Below the pieces are notes generated by a model. That model saw only the letters and a list, made by a program, of their open reading frames with translations, made no database searches and had not been told where the DNA came from. Position numbers and translations under genes: made by a program. A DNA stretch of 64,000 nt from Neofusicoccum parvum. Its lineage: Eukaryota > Ascomycota > Dothideomycetes > Botryosphaeriales > Botryosphaeriaceae. This document shows positions 32,121 through 44,820 of the stretch, one piece after another (within the stretch, counting starts at the first letter, position 1; the number at the start of each line of letters is the position of its first letter). The stretch is taken from contig CP087215.1 of assembly GCA_020912385.1 (NCBI GenBank), positions 496,001-560,000 of the forward strand, written 5' to 3'.

Positions 32121-34892
32121 GACGTTAAACTGGTCCCTGGCAATGCTGCAAGGTCCGCAGAATACTGCGTCATCCACTTATCGGGTCATTCGCCGAAGCC
32201 ATAGGAACAGTCGAGAGGCGAGTGGGTATCTTCGCGTATGTAGAAGCGCGCATGATTGCTGGATTAGGTGGTGGGTGTATTCTGGACGAGGATGCTATGG
32301 CAAGGCTCTAAGGCACCCTGCAGGCGGAGGGAGGCTTGCCGCTTTCGGAGCATCGATAGCTTCAACGCCATGCGGGACGGGATGTATAAGCGCTAAGTGG
32401 CAAACTGAGGAGCGGTTGATGCCTCATTGAGCAGTGTCTCAGGCCGGGCACAAACAGTGCTATGGGCACCCGGGAGCTTATCGGCGGGCTAGCCGAACAA
32501 CGGCGGTGTTGAGGTTGTACGTGGTGCTGGGCCTGATCTCGCGGCTGGAAGCTTGGCACGGGTCTTGATAGACAAAGCTGGCGGTGACGGGGGCCGGCGG
32601 GCGTGGGTGATTGGGCGAGAGGGTGTCATCCGAGCGGGCCAAGCACGAGGCCATGCGGAAGCCTTGGTCGCTGCCATGGTTGTGGAGCGGCCCTGGACCT
32701 GTCTGCATGCCGGACCAGGCGTGACCGGAGGGTTTGTCTTGGCGGAGAGATCAACGCGCCAAGCCAGAGGACGATGGAGTGGGCGGAGGCAGAAAGGGCA
32801 GGTCGCAAGGTGCAGTTGTATTAAGCTCATGAGAGCTTGTTCGCCATGGACGGCGGGCGTTGTGCCACCAGGCTGGCGGCTTGATAAGGCAAGAGGACGC
32901 GGTGTGGCGATTGGTGGAGCGCGGTATATTGGGGACACGCGGCCGCGGAAGGCTGGGGCGGTTGAGGCACTGGGCCGAAAGGCCTGGGGCGCGAGTCAGC
33001 CGCTGACGGCGTTTCCTGGGGCAGGGCGCAAGGATAGAGATAAGCAACACCAAGCTAGTTAGACGTGCTCGGGCTGTCCAGAGCTTGGTGGCGCGGCCAG
33101 TCACGCGAGGGGCCAGTCACACCGGGACCTGCGCTCGCAGGCATCAGGTGCAGGCCGGGATCCGGAGGCGCTGGTGCAACATGTCGAGCTGGACTGAGGT
33201 TTCGGGCCGGTCTGGCGCTGGGCGGCTGGGCGGCATGCAGACCGAAAAGAGGAGGTTGAAAGGCGCCGTGGGGCCCTGGCCAGGTCCGCAAATCCGGTGG
33301 GGCTGTTGCGCGATCGGGAGGATGCTGGAGAGATGCATTCTCGCGCGGGCTCTCAGGCCACGCTCTGGCGCCGCAACAAACAACCCGCAAGATGATGTAC
33401 AGATGCGGCTAAGCGATAGCGTGGTCCAGCGGCAGGCGGCAGGCGATGGCGGCATCGCAACCTTTTTCGACGTGCCGATTGCAAGCTCCCCGGATTTTCG
33501 GCCGACCCTGCGCGGCCATGAATCAACGCCACCGGTCACGAGCCCGCTGAGACAGGACAACACCAGCGCGCTGCTCGGCCACGACTCACTGTCAAACCCG
33601 CCGTGGTTCATGCAATACCCACGCCGCTAACGCCAAGGATTCCCCACTGGCAAACATGCTTGATGCGGCACCTGCAAGCGGTGTGTCAACGATTCCTGCG
33701 CCGCGAGAAGCGTGCAGCACGCAAAAATGGCTCCATAATAGTCAGCGCGAAGACCACGATTCCCTGCCTGTTTAATATCGAGAGCCCGTATAGCGAGCTG
33801 GTTGGTCCTTGACGTCTTCTCGATTGGAGATGGCGACTGCTGTCCGGCTCGATCCTGTGCGTTGTCGCCAGACTGTATGTTGGTCGCGCGTGACTGGGCG
33901 CCAAGGCGGACGGAGAATTGCTGGATACACGGTGGGTTATCTGCGCAGCTGTGCCGACGAACGGAAGGAGATAACACCGCAGGTACCGTCTGCAGAAACC
34001 CTTGCTGTGTATAAGACCAGCCGACGATCGCGTCATCGGGTGCTCTCCGTATCTCCAGCGTTGGTCCCTGCGGCACTCAACAGCATGCTTTGCCGTTCAG
34101 ATCCGAAATCTCAGCAACGCACATGAGAACAGCCTCTGGCTGCCTCGCTTTAAGCGTGGTCGACTGTAGGATTGAGTAACGCACTCATTCCAGCAGGACA
34201 CGGACAAGCAGTTGAAGACGAAATGACAGAGAGCAAGTGCTTGAACTGAACGTGTTTGAAGGGAATTTTGGGAATCGAGACAAGCAGACTGACTGAAGGA
34301 GTGGACAGGAAAATGAAAGAGCGGACGGAAGATGAGGACAGCCGGTCACTCGGAAATCAACGGCAAGAGAACGGAAGTTCGCGTGTGACAGAAGTCACAC
34401 TTCTATCGGGATGGACACCTCAGGTGCTCACTGATGCAGAAATGCTCTGGAGGGCCCTGTCGGGAGACACGACATCGGGAGAGCTGGAGGCGCGAGCAAG
34501 ACTGCTCGGAGGAGTGGATAGCATCGCCACGTAGTGCAATGGCAGGGCCAGGCGGCCTCCAGACCCGGCAGCGACGAGATGGCCGGCAGCGAACGCGCTC
34601 TCGGACGCGGCGGGCGATGGTGGAGCGCGTTCGAGGGTGGGCGCGAATTGGCGGACCGGTCGGATTGTGGGCGGAGGAGACGGCGGGCCAGGCGGGCAGG
34701 CGGGCGGTTTCCTTCAGCCGCGTTGAGCCGTCCCGAGGCTCTGCGCGGGCCACTTCCGCCCCAGCTTCCCCGCGCCCGCGCCCGTCATTGCCGCCATGCC
34801 AACGCCCGCCAACATGTGATCCTCTCCGCGGTGCTGCTTTCTTCCTCCCTTATTCTCGAACAGCACTCCGTCGACCGCGCTCGCCGTCCGTC
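32121..34892. other. Long intergenic region
   Basis: Nearly 2.8 kb with overlapping GC-rich frames on both strands but no domain, signal peptide or intron pattern I can support. It must include the promoters of the subtilase (left) and thiolase (right). Confidence 0.45.
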
Positions 34893-36259
34893 ATGTCGTC
34901 CGCAAACCGCTTCGCCCACTCCGCCGCCGTCGCGCGGCGCCTGGCACAGCAGCCCCGGCCGCAGCCGCATTCCCGCCGCCTGTTCAGCACCAGCCGCGCC
35001 CAGCTCAGGGAGGTCCGCGATGCCTACATCCTCAGCGCCTCCCGGACGCCCACCGCCGTGGTAAGTCCCTCGCCCTTGCCGCCAATTGCACCACCTGACC
35101 GCTGCCGCAGTTCAATGGAGCCTTCACCAGCGTCACCGCCCCGCGCCTGGGCGCCGCCGCCATCGAGTCCGCCCTCTCCAAGTCGACTGTCCCGGTCGAC
35201 AAGATCAAGTCCGTCTACATGGGCCACGTGCTGCAGGGCGCATCCGGCCAGGCCCCTGCGCGCCAGGCCAGCATCTTCGCGAAGCTGCCGTCGTCGGTCG
35301 AGGCCACAACCATCAACAAGGTGTGCGCCTCGGGCCTAAAGGCCGTGACCATTGCCGCCCAGGACATCCAGCTGGGCGATGCCGAGGCCATCGTTGCCGG
35401 CGGCATGGAGAACATGAGCCGCGTGCCCTACTACCTCGCTCGTGCCAGCCAACAGCCGCCCTTTGGCGAGCAGAAGCTTCAGGACGGCCTGATAACAGAC
35501 GGCCTCTGGGACGTATACAACCAGATCCACATGGGCAACTGCGCCGAGAACACGGCCAAGAAGTATGAAATCTCGCGCGAGGAGCAGGACGAATTCGCCA
35601 TTCTGTCGTACAAGCGCGCCCAGGAGGCTTGGGCCGCCGGCCTGTTCAAGGACGAGATTGTGCCTGTGACGGTCAAGGGCAGGAAGGGTGACACGGTCGT
35701 CGAGGAGGACGAGGGATACAACCGCCTGAAGCTCGACAAGGTCAAGACACTCAAGCCCGCTTTCGTCCGCGACGGCTCCGGCACCATCACCGCCGCCAAC
35801 AGCTCGTCCTTCAATGACGGCGCCAGCGCTCTCGTCCTCGGCAGCAAAGAAGTCGCACAGGCTCATGGCGCAAGCTCTCGCGTCCTAGCTCGCATCGTTT
35901 CCTACGCAGACGCAGCTCTCGATCCCATCGACTTCCCGGTAGCACCCGCAAAGGTTGTTCCCATTGTACTAGAGAAGGCCGGCCTATCCAAGTCGGACAT
36001 TGCCATTTGGGAATTCAACGAGGCCTTTGCCGCCGTCATCAAAGCGAACGCCAAGATTCTGGGTCTGGGATCAGACAACGTCAACCCCAGGGGTGGTGCC
36101 ATTGCGCTAGGGCACGCATTAGGAAGCTCCGGTAGTCGGATCCTGGTGACTCTGTTGCATCAGCTTGAGGTCGGCCAGTATGGGTGCGCCGCTATTTGCA
36201 ACGGTGGCGGTGCCGCGAGTGGCATCATCGTGCAGAGAATTGGCCACGGAGATCTATAG
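34893..36259 (+). CDS. erg10: Mitochondrial acetyl-CoA C-acetyltransferase
   Basis: Condenses two acetyl-CoA to acetoacetyl-CoA, or the reverse, in ketone-body, isoleucine and isoprenoid metabolism. Two exons, 34893-35060 and 35111-36259, with a 50-nt intron, 438 residues. The first ~38 residues ([20 protein letters not shown]) are rich in Arg/Ser with no acidic residue, a classic matrix presequence. Thiolase N and C domains follow: nucleophile Cys128 in [10 protein letters not shown], substrate loop [13 protein letters not shown], His391 in GHALG and Cys419 in ICNGGGA. All catalytic residues are present. The chain ends VQRIGHGDL. Fungal Erg10-type enzymes come in cytosolic and mitochondrial forms; the presequence makes this the mitochondrial one. 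Confidence 0.93.
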
Positions 36260-36552
36260 GTTCTTTGACGTGTGACGATAAAATTGGGAAATGCTAGGAC
36301 ATCAGCACTTTTGTATAGTACAATAACCTGGCCATTTGGAGCCTCTGACTTTCCTGCCTACCTTGGCCGGTTGCGTGCTCGGACTGGACACAATGTCGAT
36401 CTTGATCACCGTGCTAGGAATACTGCTGCTTCAGAAGGACTGGTGGCCCGGTATGAATGGTTGGTTCGTATTCCCGTAAGTCATGCTTTTTATGCTAATG
36501 GCATATCTTCTATACAAGTGTCATGTACCCCATCTTCAGTTCTAGAGCTCGT

Positions 36553-38816
36553 CTATGCTGATGTGGAGACGATCTTGATCCTGCCCTCTAATCTAGGAGC
36601 AATAGCCTGCGCCATGTCGTCAGCTTACAAGCATAGATAAACGCAAGGGTTGACTTACCTTCGTCCAGTTGACTGTGAACTCCCCCTCTCCAAGCGGATC
36701 ACCGCAGCGCGGCTGACCCTTCAGTCCAGCCAGGCGCCACCACTTACGCATGACCCTTCTCATGAGGACCCTCTTCCTCTCCAAGTCCTCCACCACGTGA
36801 TTGGCACGCTTCGGCTCCGACGATTCGCCCTCCGAGTCCGTGTCAGACTCGTTCAGTGGCGTCTCTGCGCCCTCTGGACGATGGCCGTGGGGCGTGAGCC
36901 TGCCACTGCGGTTGTCCTGAATCACTTCCAGAGCATTTGCAACCTTACCCTTCGGCTCAATCTGCGGCTGGACCGTCTGCAACTTCTCCTGGACATTGCC
37001 CCAGTGCTTGGTCATACTGGGACCCCACTGCCTCCACTTTCCGAGCACCTTCAGTGACATGAAGTACTGGCGCATCATCATGGAGATGAGAATGCCATTC
37101 TCTTCCGACACGATCTCCTTGGCCGTGCCGCCTTCCTCTTCGATGCTAACCCGATGTCAATGTCAATATCTCTGCAATCATAGCGAAGAACTCACAGCAG
37201 AGAATCGTAGCCGTCTCGGCCGCGGGCCATGTAACCGCGGGTGACCATGACGTACTCCTTCTCCAGATCAACGGGTTCGTTGGCCACGTTGGTGTAGGTC
37301 ACGCGGGAGCCCTCGGGTTGCTGGGGGTCAAATTCGAATTCGATGTTCGACACCTGCGGGAAACGGCCCTCGAGCGCAGGGTACTTGGACACGGCATTCT
37401 CAAGTGCTTCGACGATTGCCTTCCCAGTGACTTTGATCACTACTATGGGGTCTTCAAAGGGGAAACAGTTCATGATGTCCTTGACCCTGACCACACCCGG
37501 CGGGTAGATTTGATCGCCTCTGATGGTGCCGGACGCCATCAGAGCACAGTCTCCATTGTAGGTTAACCTCATGAGGTCACAGACGAAGTTGCCCATGTTC
37601 GACTCCCTGGTGCGCACCGTGGTGAAGCGCGCGTCCAATGGAGCGGCAGTGTAGCCGACGGGCTTTTCGAGCTTGGTCTTGAGCTTGGACGTGAGGCCGT
37701 CGATGAGCTTCAGGGCTTCTTCGTCCTGAGGGATCTGAGATACCACATCTCTACGAATGATGTTGAAATCCCACTTGTTGCTGCCATCTTGCTTCTTCCA
37801 TGCCTCAATGTAGCTCAGCTGCTTGAAGTCACTGCCAGAGCGAAGGACGTGGGTGCCATTGATCAGGCTGTGGTTCTACAGGAGCAGCGCCATGTCAGAA
37901 TCGGGTTCTGAAAGCGATGGAAGGTGGTCGGTTCGCGAATGACTTCCCGCGAATAAAGAGTTGCAGAATTCAGGACTTACGTAGTAGTGGTCGTGGCCGC
38001 CCAGAATAATGTCGACCAAGCCGTCAGGCATCTTCTCGGCGAGCTTGTTGTCATTGGGTTCGCGCTGGTGGGTGATGGCAATGACAATCTCAGCACCTTG
38101 CTCGCGGAGAGCCGGCACCAGTTCCTTAGCCGTCTCCGAGGCCGACTTGTATATGATATCCGGGGGTAGCGAGTTGATCGTGTCCAGCCACTCACGCTCC
38201 GCCAGGCCGATTATACCGATCTTGATGCCGTTGGAGGAGGTCATCATGGTTGTCTTGGGGGCGTTTGCCAACGACTCATTCTCGCCGAGGGCCGGGTCGA
38301 GCACGTTGGCCAGGAGCCATGGGAATTTGCACTGGTTGGTGAGGTGACGGTATTGGCGCACACCGAAGTCGAGGTCGTGGTTCTGCAGCAGGGGTAGGGA
38401 GTCAGCCCTGGGGCCAATGGTCAGGAGACACGGGTGGTGGCACTCACGCCAATGCATGCACAGTCGGTGCCTATGCCATTGAGCACAGGAACCATGTGGC
38501 TGCCTGTCTCTTGTCAGCTTGCGGCGCCCTGGTGGTGGGCGGAGGTCTTGCCTTTGGTAACGCTGCTCTCCAGGCTGGGGTTGAAGGCATCGCCGGAGAA
38601 GAAAGTCAGCAGCTCAGACTGGCCGGCGAACTTGGGATCGCTGCGGTAGTGGTTGCAGAGGCTTTTGAAGCGGGCATAGCCGCCTACGGGCTCGGCTGAG
38701 CTGGGCTCGCAGTGGTAGACATCATTGTAGTGTATGATGCGGAGGTCTGGCGGGGAGTCGTGTGCTCCGCTCGAGTAGGTGACGGTGTCTTCGATGGTCG
38801 GGTTGTCCACGGACAT
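36553..38816 (-). CDS. 5'-nucleotidase-type metallophosphatase
   Basis: Six exons: 38816-38552, 38503-38448, 38382-37981, 37875-37196, 37145-36659 and 36606-36553, with introns of 48, 65, 105, 50 and 52 nt, 647 residues. The N-terminal metallophosphatase domain shows HYNDVYH (residues 29-35), SGDAFNP, NHDLDFG from residue 108, and GGHDH (235-239). The 5_nucleotid_C domain follows, with RESNMGNFVCDLMR and RGRDGYDSLL. No signal peptide, so intracellular, unlike animal ecto-5'-nucleotidases. Intron 1 starts with GC (AAAG then GCAAGA) and ends in AG; this is the only splice that keeps the conserved VTKGSHM in frame. The C-terminal exon encodes a 17-residue end (IAPRLEGRIK). Likely hydrolyses nucleotide monophosphates or related esters; specificity unknown. 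Confidence 0.88.
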
Positions 38817-39522
38817 GGCGGCGCAGGAGGGAGCAGTCGGGGGAGGGCAGTCGAGGGACAGGAGAGGAGGCAGGAGCAGGAGCTGGAGCTGGAGCTGGAG
38901 CTGGAGGGAGCGGGCAGCAGACAAAGGAGAGAGCGAGCTGCGACATGCAGGGCTCACCGCAGCTGCATGTGTACGAGTAGCGCACGAGGGGCAGCCGGGG
39001 GGGGGCGGGCGGCTTGGCTGGGCGCTGCAGCTCACCGACACGCGGCGGAATCAGGCGCGGCGTGATTGGCGGGCGGCCGGCCAGCATTGGGGCGGAGCAG
39101 AAGCGCGCCCATGGCCAAGGGCGGTCGTCGAATACGCGCGAAGGGGCGGGCGGCGGACTGGGCTCGGGGAGCTGGCAGGCGGAGGCACAGAGCCAGAGCG
39201 CCGCCCCAGGTCGTCTATGCGCGACGTCATGGCCAGCCAGCCAACCAGCACTGCGCCATTTGCGAGGGCCCCACTGCGTCCGGTGAGGCCTCCGCCTCTG
39301 CTCCTGCGCCACATGTTCTCAACACCAACACCACGGCCCGCCATGCGCCAGCCCGTTGCCATCAGCTGGCCGCCGCGTGTCCATGGACGCATTTCATTAA
39401 TTTCGCTAACTCACTGCCGGGCGCCTCTATCACCAAACATAGCAAAGTAGATACAAGAATCGTCAGAAGGAAACATCGCAGTCCCCGCTCTCCTCGTGGA
39501 TCGTCTCCAGCCCAAAGCAAGA
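38817..39522. other. Intergenic with a GGAGCT microsatellite
   Basis: Promoter of the metallophosphatase and 3' flank of the homeodomain gene. Holds a GGAGCT hexanucleotide repeat and a G run at about 38999-39006. No gene is seen. Confidence 0.5.
38873..38907. repeat. GGAGCT microsatellite
   Basis: About five tandem GGAGCT units in what is probably the 5' leader of the metallophosphatase gene, about 60-90 nt before its start codon. Confidence 0.75.
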
Positions 39523-42500
39523 TTAAGGTGCGCTGCCCGTGCTGCCGTTCACAATGCCCGGGAAGCCGTTCCACGTCTGCCGGCGCGTCGACTCGTCCGT
39601 GTCGAAGCTCAGCGCGCTCAGCGCGCTCAGTCCCTCCAGGTCGAAGATGCCCTCCGTTGACGCGGTCGTGATGCCAGTCGTCGCCGTCATCGATGCAGGC
39701 GCCCACGAGCACGTCGCCGGCCCGCCCAGCATCATGTTCGCATGGCAGAAGTTGAGCGGGCCCGTCGTCGAGTCCGAGCACGTCACCGCAGGCATGTCTG
39801 CCATCCAGTCGCCGGTGGGGACGTAGCTTGCCACGTCCCCAAGCATCCCCAAGTCCTCGAGAATGTCGCGTTTGTCATAGTCCTTCTCGTCTCCCGCCAG
39901 CCCATGCGCCTTCTTGAACAGCTCCAGCCACTCCGGGTTGTCCGCTGCCGTCTGCTCCCATCCGTCGTCCGAGTCGTAAAGAATACGCCGCGCCTCTCGC
40001 TGCAGCATTGCATCTGTTGGCAACACGCCCTGCGACAGCTGCTGCTTGGCGTATTTGCCGAGACGCACCGTCAGGATTTCCCAGCACGTTGCGTTGATCG
40101 TCGGCCGTTCTTCTGGAGTCATTCCGAATTCCTGTGGGGTGCTGAGGCTCGAAGACGACGTGTTTGTCGTTCCGTGGAGCCCAGGCACCGGCAAGCCTTC
40201 GTTCTGATCCTCGTGGAAGAACCCCGCGGCTGCCGCGGCGTCATACCGATTGGGATTGTAGTCCATCGTCGGATGGTGGGTCGTGTGCCACGCCAAAGAT
40301 GCTGGCTGGGATGCGCGGAAAGGGTTGGGGCTTTTGGCCTCGTTTGCAATGAGGTACGGCGGCATGGCGTTGGTGATCAGAAGAGCAACTTGCGGATCGA
40401 ACCCGCGGCATCCCTTCCAGTCTTTCATCTGAGATCCATTCCGGAATTCTTTGGCCAGATGATCCACCCTGTCTTGCCTGTGCGCAATGTCAGTGCCAAA
40501 CTCTCGGGCCGGAAGAGGGAAACATACCAAGTCTCAAAGGTCATTCGGCAGAACCCGCACCGACTTTTGATGTACTGGGTCTCACTTTTCCAGCTCTCCA
40601 TCGTCTCGGTCAGCTTGCAGTTGTGCATGAGACGCATATGCTGCCTCAGGTGATCCTTCCTGTAGAAAGTCCGCTGCTCAGGGCTCCTCTCCTCGCAAGC
40701 AGACCAGTTGTGGGTTTCCAGGTGATCCTTGGTTGGATCGATGGTATCGCAGAACACGCACTTCCTTTGGCCCGACGCCGTGCACGTAATGACCGGTCCC
40801 AGCGGCGCACAGATCCACTTCTCCAAGCTGAGATGAAGCGACTTCTCGTGCCTGGCCCAATCGTACTTGCTCTTGAATGCGTCGGTGCAGAACGTGCACT
40901 GGAACAGCTTCGTCTTCTTGTCATTTTCAGACGCCTGCTTCTTGATGTCTGGCCGACGTCGGCGGCGCCTTTCCTTGCGGATCCCATTGACGGATCCGAA
41001 GGAGCCAAACGATCCGAAAGAACCTCCAGAGTTCCGCGACGTGAACGACCACACTGATCCGAGCGACTCGGCCTGGCTGGACATGCCAGAATTGACCGAA
41101 GCGATTTCCAAGCTGGCCGTCGAAGGCGCACGGCGCGAGTGCGAGCGCGGCCCCGAGCTGCCAGTCGAGGGGTGGCGGCTGGTGTGGGCACTCCGGGAAG
41201 GCCTCTCGCCACGCGGAGGTGTTGTTTCCTTCACGGCCTGCTGAATGGCCGTCCATGGAGCAGGTTCGTTTTCTGGAGGCGAATCCAGGTATCGCTCCAT
41301 AGGGTTCAAGTCGGACCATGTCTTGTTGGATGGGATGTCCATGGCGCCGCTGGCCTGGAGGCTGGGTGACACCGGCCTCTTCGGCTTGTGCTTCTTGCGC
41401 CGGCGAGCGTTTGCAAGCCAGTTATTGACTTGATTCTCTGTCAGGCCGGTTCGTTGCCGCAACTCGCCTTTTTCTTCCTCGGTGGGGTAGGGATGGTCAC
41501 TGTGGTTGACGATCCACTCGGTGAGGATCTTGACAGCGGCTCGTGAGAACCTGATACCACTCTTCCGGGCGGCACGGTCCTCGTCGGTCTTGATGCCCAC
41601 CAGAGTCTTGGTGCTGGTAAGCGCACCGAACTCCTGGCAGGTGTCTTCGGACACGTGGTGTAGCGTGTCGATCACGTTGCGAGGCTTGTTGCGTTGCTGC
41701 GAAGGCATCTCGAAGCTGCAGTTGCGGAACAAGGCCTTGCAAGGAGAGCATCCAGTCTGGCCCTCGAAGGTCAAAAAGCAGTCTAGGTGTCGCAGACGGC
41801 AATAGTCGCAGGGGTTCTGAGGCTTGTGGTATCGGGAAATGAAGTTGGAGAAGTTCATGGTCCAGTCATTGTTGAGGTCATTGGTGGTCGAGAAGTCATT
41901 TGCCTCGTTGAAAGGATCGGAAAGATCAACCTGACTGGCTGATCTGCTGTTGCAAAGGCAGCTACCAAGCGGTCAGCAGGAGGTTTGGGAGAGAATACGA
42001 TGGGACGAACAGCCGGTGGCAGCATCATCTCGTGGGGCAGGGCTTGGACGCAAAGGCCTTTCCGTATGCCGAACGGAGTTGAAGCATTCGACAGAATCAG
42101 AGCCGCAGTTCGCTTGTGGTTGCGTATCCAGACGAATGCTTCGGCTTCAGGCAGCATACGCAACGACCTTTGCACCCATGGCCATGATACTAAAGACGAC
42201 CGTGCAGTGGGAGGCATCAACCCGGTTGGAGAGCATGGTCCACTCAACCGGCGAGAAGCCAGCGCCTCCTCAATGCCAGTGCATCCCAAATCTCAGCACT
42301 CAGGCTTCGAGAAGCTCGAAGGCCACGGTTCAGACCCGGCGGTGCAGAGTTGGCAGACGAGATTCCGAGGCGCTGGCGACAAGCGGAGGCAAAGGAAAGA
42401 GGCAGGCCGCGTGTCGACTTACCCATCGTCGTGGGGATGCAGCAGACAGGCGCCAACGGCATGCTGGGAGTCCTGGTGGTCGTCGAGGCCAGGCGCGTCA

Positions 42501-42538
42501 GGCAATGACGCCTCGCCAAAATCGAAATAAGCGTCCAT
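39523..42538 (-). CDS. Zn2Cys6 / homeodomain / C2H2 transcription factor
   Basis: Three exons: 42538-42423, 41946-40528 and 40477-39523, with introns of 476 and 50 nt, 829 residues. N-terminal acidic stretch (MDAYFDFGEAS). A Zn2Cys6-type motif sits at Cys85, 88, 95, 105, 108 and 115, with spacing 2-6-9-2-6. A TALE-like homeodomain follows at about residues 166-225 (VNNWLANARRRKK recognition helix), then a Ser-rich linker and C2H2-type fingers (FQCTFCTDAFKSK; KCVFCDTIDPTKDH). The C-terminus is long and Asp/Thr-rich, probably an activation domain. Combining three DNA-binding modules suggests a regulator of development or metabolism. The first exon was placed because exon 2 extends upstream of the MNFSNF Met without a stop and a clean donor gives GG|C. 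The long first intron is the least certain part. Confidence 0.8.
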
Positions 42539-43782
42539 GGACTGCGCCCTATTGACAAAGTGCAGGGCGGGCGACAAGGCACAAGGCTCAAAGAAGAAAG
42601 ATGAGGAATTGGATTGCGGACGGAGAGCGCGCCCTTTGACTACATGCGATAGTGGTCACCCAGTCATCACCAGGACAATTCTGGGTTTGACAAGTAGGCT
42701 AAGCCGCGAAGAGCGCTCGCAGGGCGCGCGCTTTGACAAGCCGGCCAGGGAAAAAAGGTCGGTCAAGGCGCTCGAGGCGCCCTGCGGGCCCCGGCGCTGA
42801 CATGCAGCAGCTGGCCCGTTATCGGCCGCGGAGATCCCGTGTGCCCGTGGCCGCGCCCGGCGCGTGTCTGCGCACGTCCGCCGGCAACGAATACCCTGCG
42901 CGTGTCGCACCGCATGCCCCGCTCTCCAGCCTCCCACGCGCCTGCTCCCCATCGCGGGGGACGCAGCGGGCGGCGAGAGCGTGCAGGCCGCGCGCCCCGG
43001 GGGAGCACGGCGAGGCTCGTGGGAGGTCGCGCGACACGATCAGCTTACCAATCCGGCCGCATGTTTTGTGGCGTCCGCGGTATCGGCGGCCGCCTCACTG
43101 GCCCCTTCCACCACCGCCGCAGTGCTGGTGCGTCACTGGTCTCCCTGCAGCGAGCAGCCGCTTATCTGGAAGGCTGAGGTGAGCACCGCGCCTTGCCTTC
43201 CTGTCTGGCTGGCCTGCTGCGGCGGAAGCTGGAGCATCTGTCAGGCTTTCTCGGAAACCCCAACCCATGGCCAAAAAGCGTGATGTGGCGCCGGGACGCC
43301 GGGTTCTCCGCGCTGGCCGTCGCTGCAGCAGCCTCCGTGCCTCAACCCTCCAGCAAACCCCTGCCCTCCAGGATCCAGCCCTGGCCGGCGGTATTGTTCT
43401 CGAAGGCCCGTCTCCCAGGCACGTGGCGTCGTGCCTATTTTAGAGACGATGGCGCGCTGCCGTCCTCCGGTTCGCACCGGTCCCAACTATTTGGAGCCGC
43501 TTGAACTTCTCCGTTTTGCGAAGAGCTTGGATTACGCACGCACGCACTCCTATTGGCCTGTTCATTACGCCCGTAGTGTCTCGCTGGGTGCGCGTTCCTC
43601 GCTCAACTGCTTCCCCGCACTCCTCCGTGGCGATCCGCGGCTGGTCGCAGCAGGCCACTGCAATTGCCATCCTGTAATTGGTCTGTCGCTGTGCCTCGGG
43701 GAACCACAGCGGCATTGCTGTGCATATATATCATCGCTGCCTATTCATCGCACGCAATGTCTACAACCGCACTCCTGCAACC
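42539..43782. other. Divergent promoter region
   Basis: 1.24 kb between the homeodomain factor (-) and the class II aldolase protein (+). Pyrimidine-rich tracts and a TATATAT stretch near 43722 lie close to the aldolase-family gene. No gene is seen. Confidence 0.5.
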
Positions 43783-44820
43783 ATGCCTCCCCCCTCAGCT
43801 ATCCACAACGGTGCCGAAGACAAGCCCACCTTCACCACACATGAGCCTGGCTTGAGCGAGGCAAAGGCAAACAAGCCGCAGGGCCTGACAATCCCAAAAC
43901 CACCCACCTTCGACGATCCTCATGCTGAGAGACAGCATTTGAAGGAAAGGCTCGCAGCAGCTTTCCGGATCTTTGGCAAGTTCGGGTTTGATGAAGGCGT
44001 TGCGGGGCACATCACCGTGCGGGTGTGTAGCCGCCCCACCTCAAATGACGTCTCTGTCTGACTTTCTCCCTTCTTTCCCCCAGGACCCTGTCGATCCAAC
44101 CACCTTCTGGGTCAATCCGTTTGGAGTCAGCTTCTCGCTCATCAAAGCGTCGGATCTCATCCTTGTGAATGAAGAAGGCGAAATCATCGATGGCGGCCCG
44201 GTCAGGCTCCTCAATACGGCAGCCTTCATGATTCACAGCGCAATCCACCAGGCCCGACCAGATGTCAACGCCGCAGCTCATAGCCACAGCATCTACGGCC
44301 GAAGCTTCTGCGCGCTAGGTAGACCGCTCGACATCATCACACAGGATTCATGCGCCTTCTACCAGGTATCTCACTCTGCCCCAAGTGGTCATCGCATATT
44401 CTCATAGCTTGCAGGATCATGTCCTTTACGAGTCTTTCAACGGCATTGTTCTTGCTGAGCAAGAGGGCAAGAACATTGCCTCGTGTCTCGGCAACAAGAA
44501 AGCAGCGTTGCTTCAAAACCACGGTCTACTCACTGTCGGCAAGACGGTAGAGGAGGCCGTTTTCTGGTAAGTAGACCCGGAAACTCGCGGCGAGAAGGTC
44601 GCTTAGTATTTTTAGGTTTGTTAGCTTGGAGAAATGCTGCAAAGCGCAGCTTCTCGCTGACGCAGCCGCGGCTGGCCGTGGCGGTCAGACAGTGAAGATC
44701 AACGAAGAAGATGCAGCCTTCACTTACAAGACTGTCGGCTCCCCGATAGCCGGCTGGTTCAGTGCTAAGCCGCTATTCGACGTGATTCACAAGGAAACTG
44801 GAGGTGACTACCTTGGCTGA
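43783..44820 (+). CDS. Class II aldolase/adducin family protein
   Basis: Four exons: 43783-44022, 44084-44365, 44415-44566 and 44616-44820, with introns of 61, 49 and 49 nt, 292 residues. After a disordered ~55-residue N-terminus, the aldolase/adducin domain begins near [14 protein letters not shown]. Metal ligands of the family are visible: His146 and His148 in [10 protein letters not shown] and His210 in [19 protein letters not shown] is also conserved. The C-terminal end KETGGDYLG and the intact histidines point to a zinc-dependent aldolase or related enzyme; the substrate is not predictable. Every intron keeps the frame and the joins match the family (HITVRDPVDP, FYQDHVLY). No targeting signal. 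Confidence 0.88.

Noticed and set aside
32553..33630. Several 150-180 codon frames on both strands
   Set aside because: All depend on high GC; sequence is Arg/Pro/Gly-rich without any conserved block.
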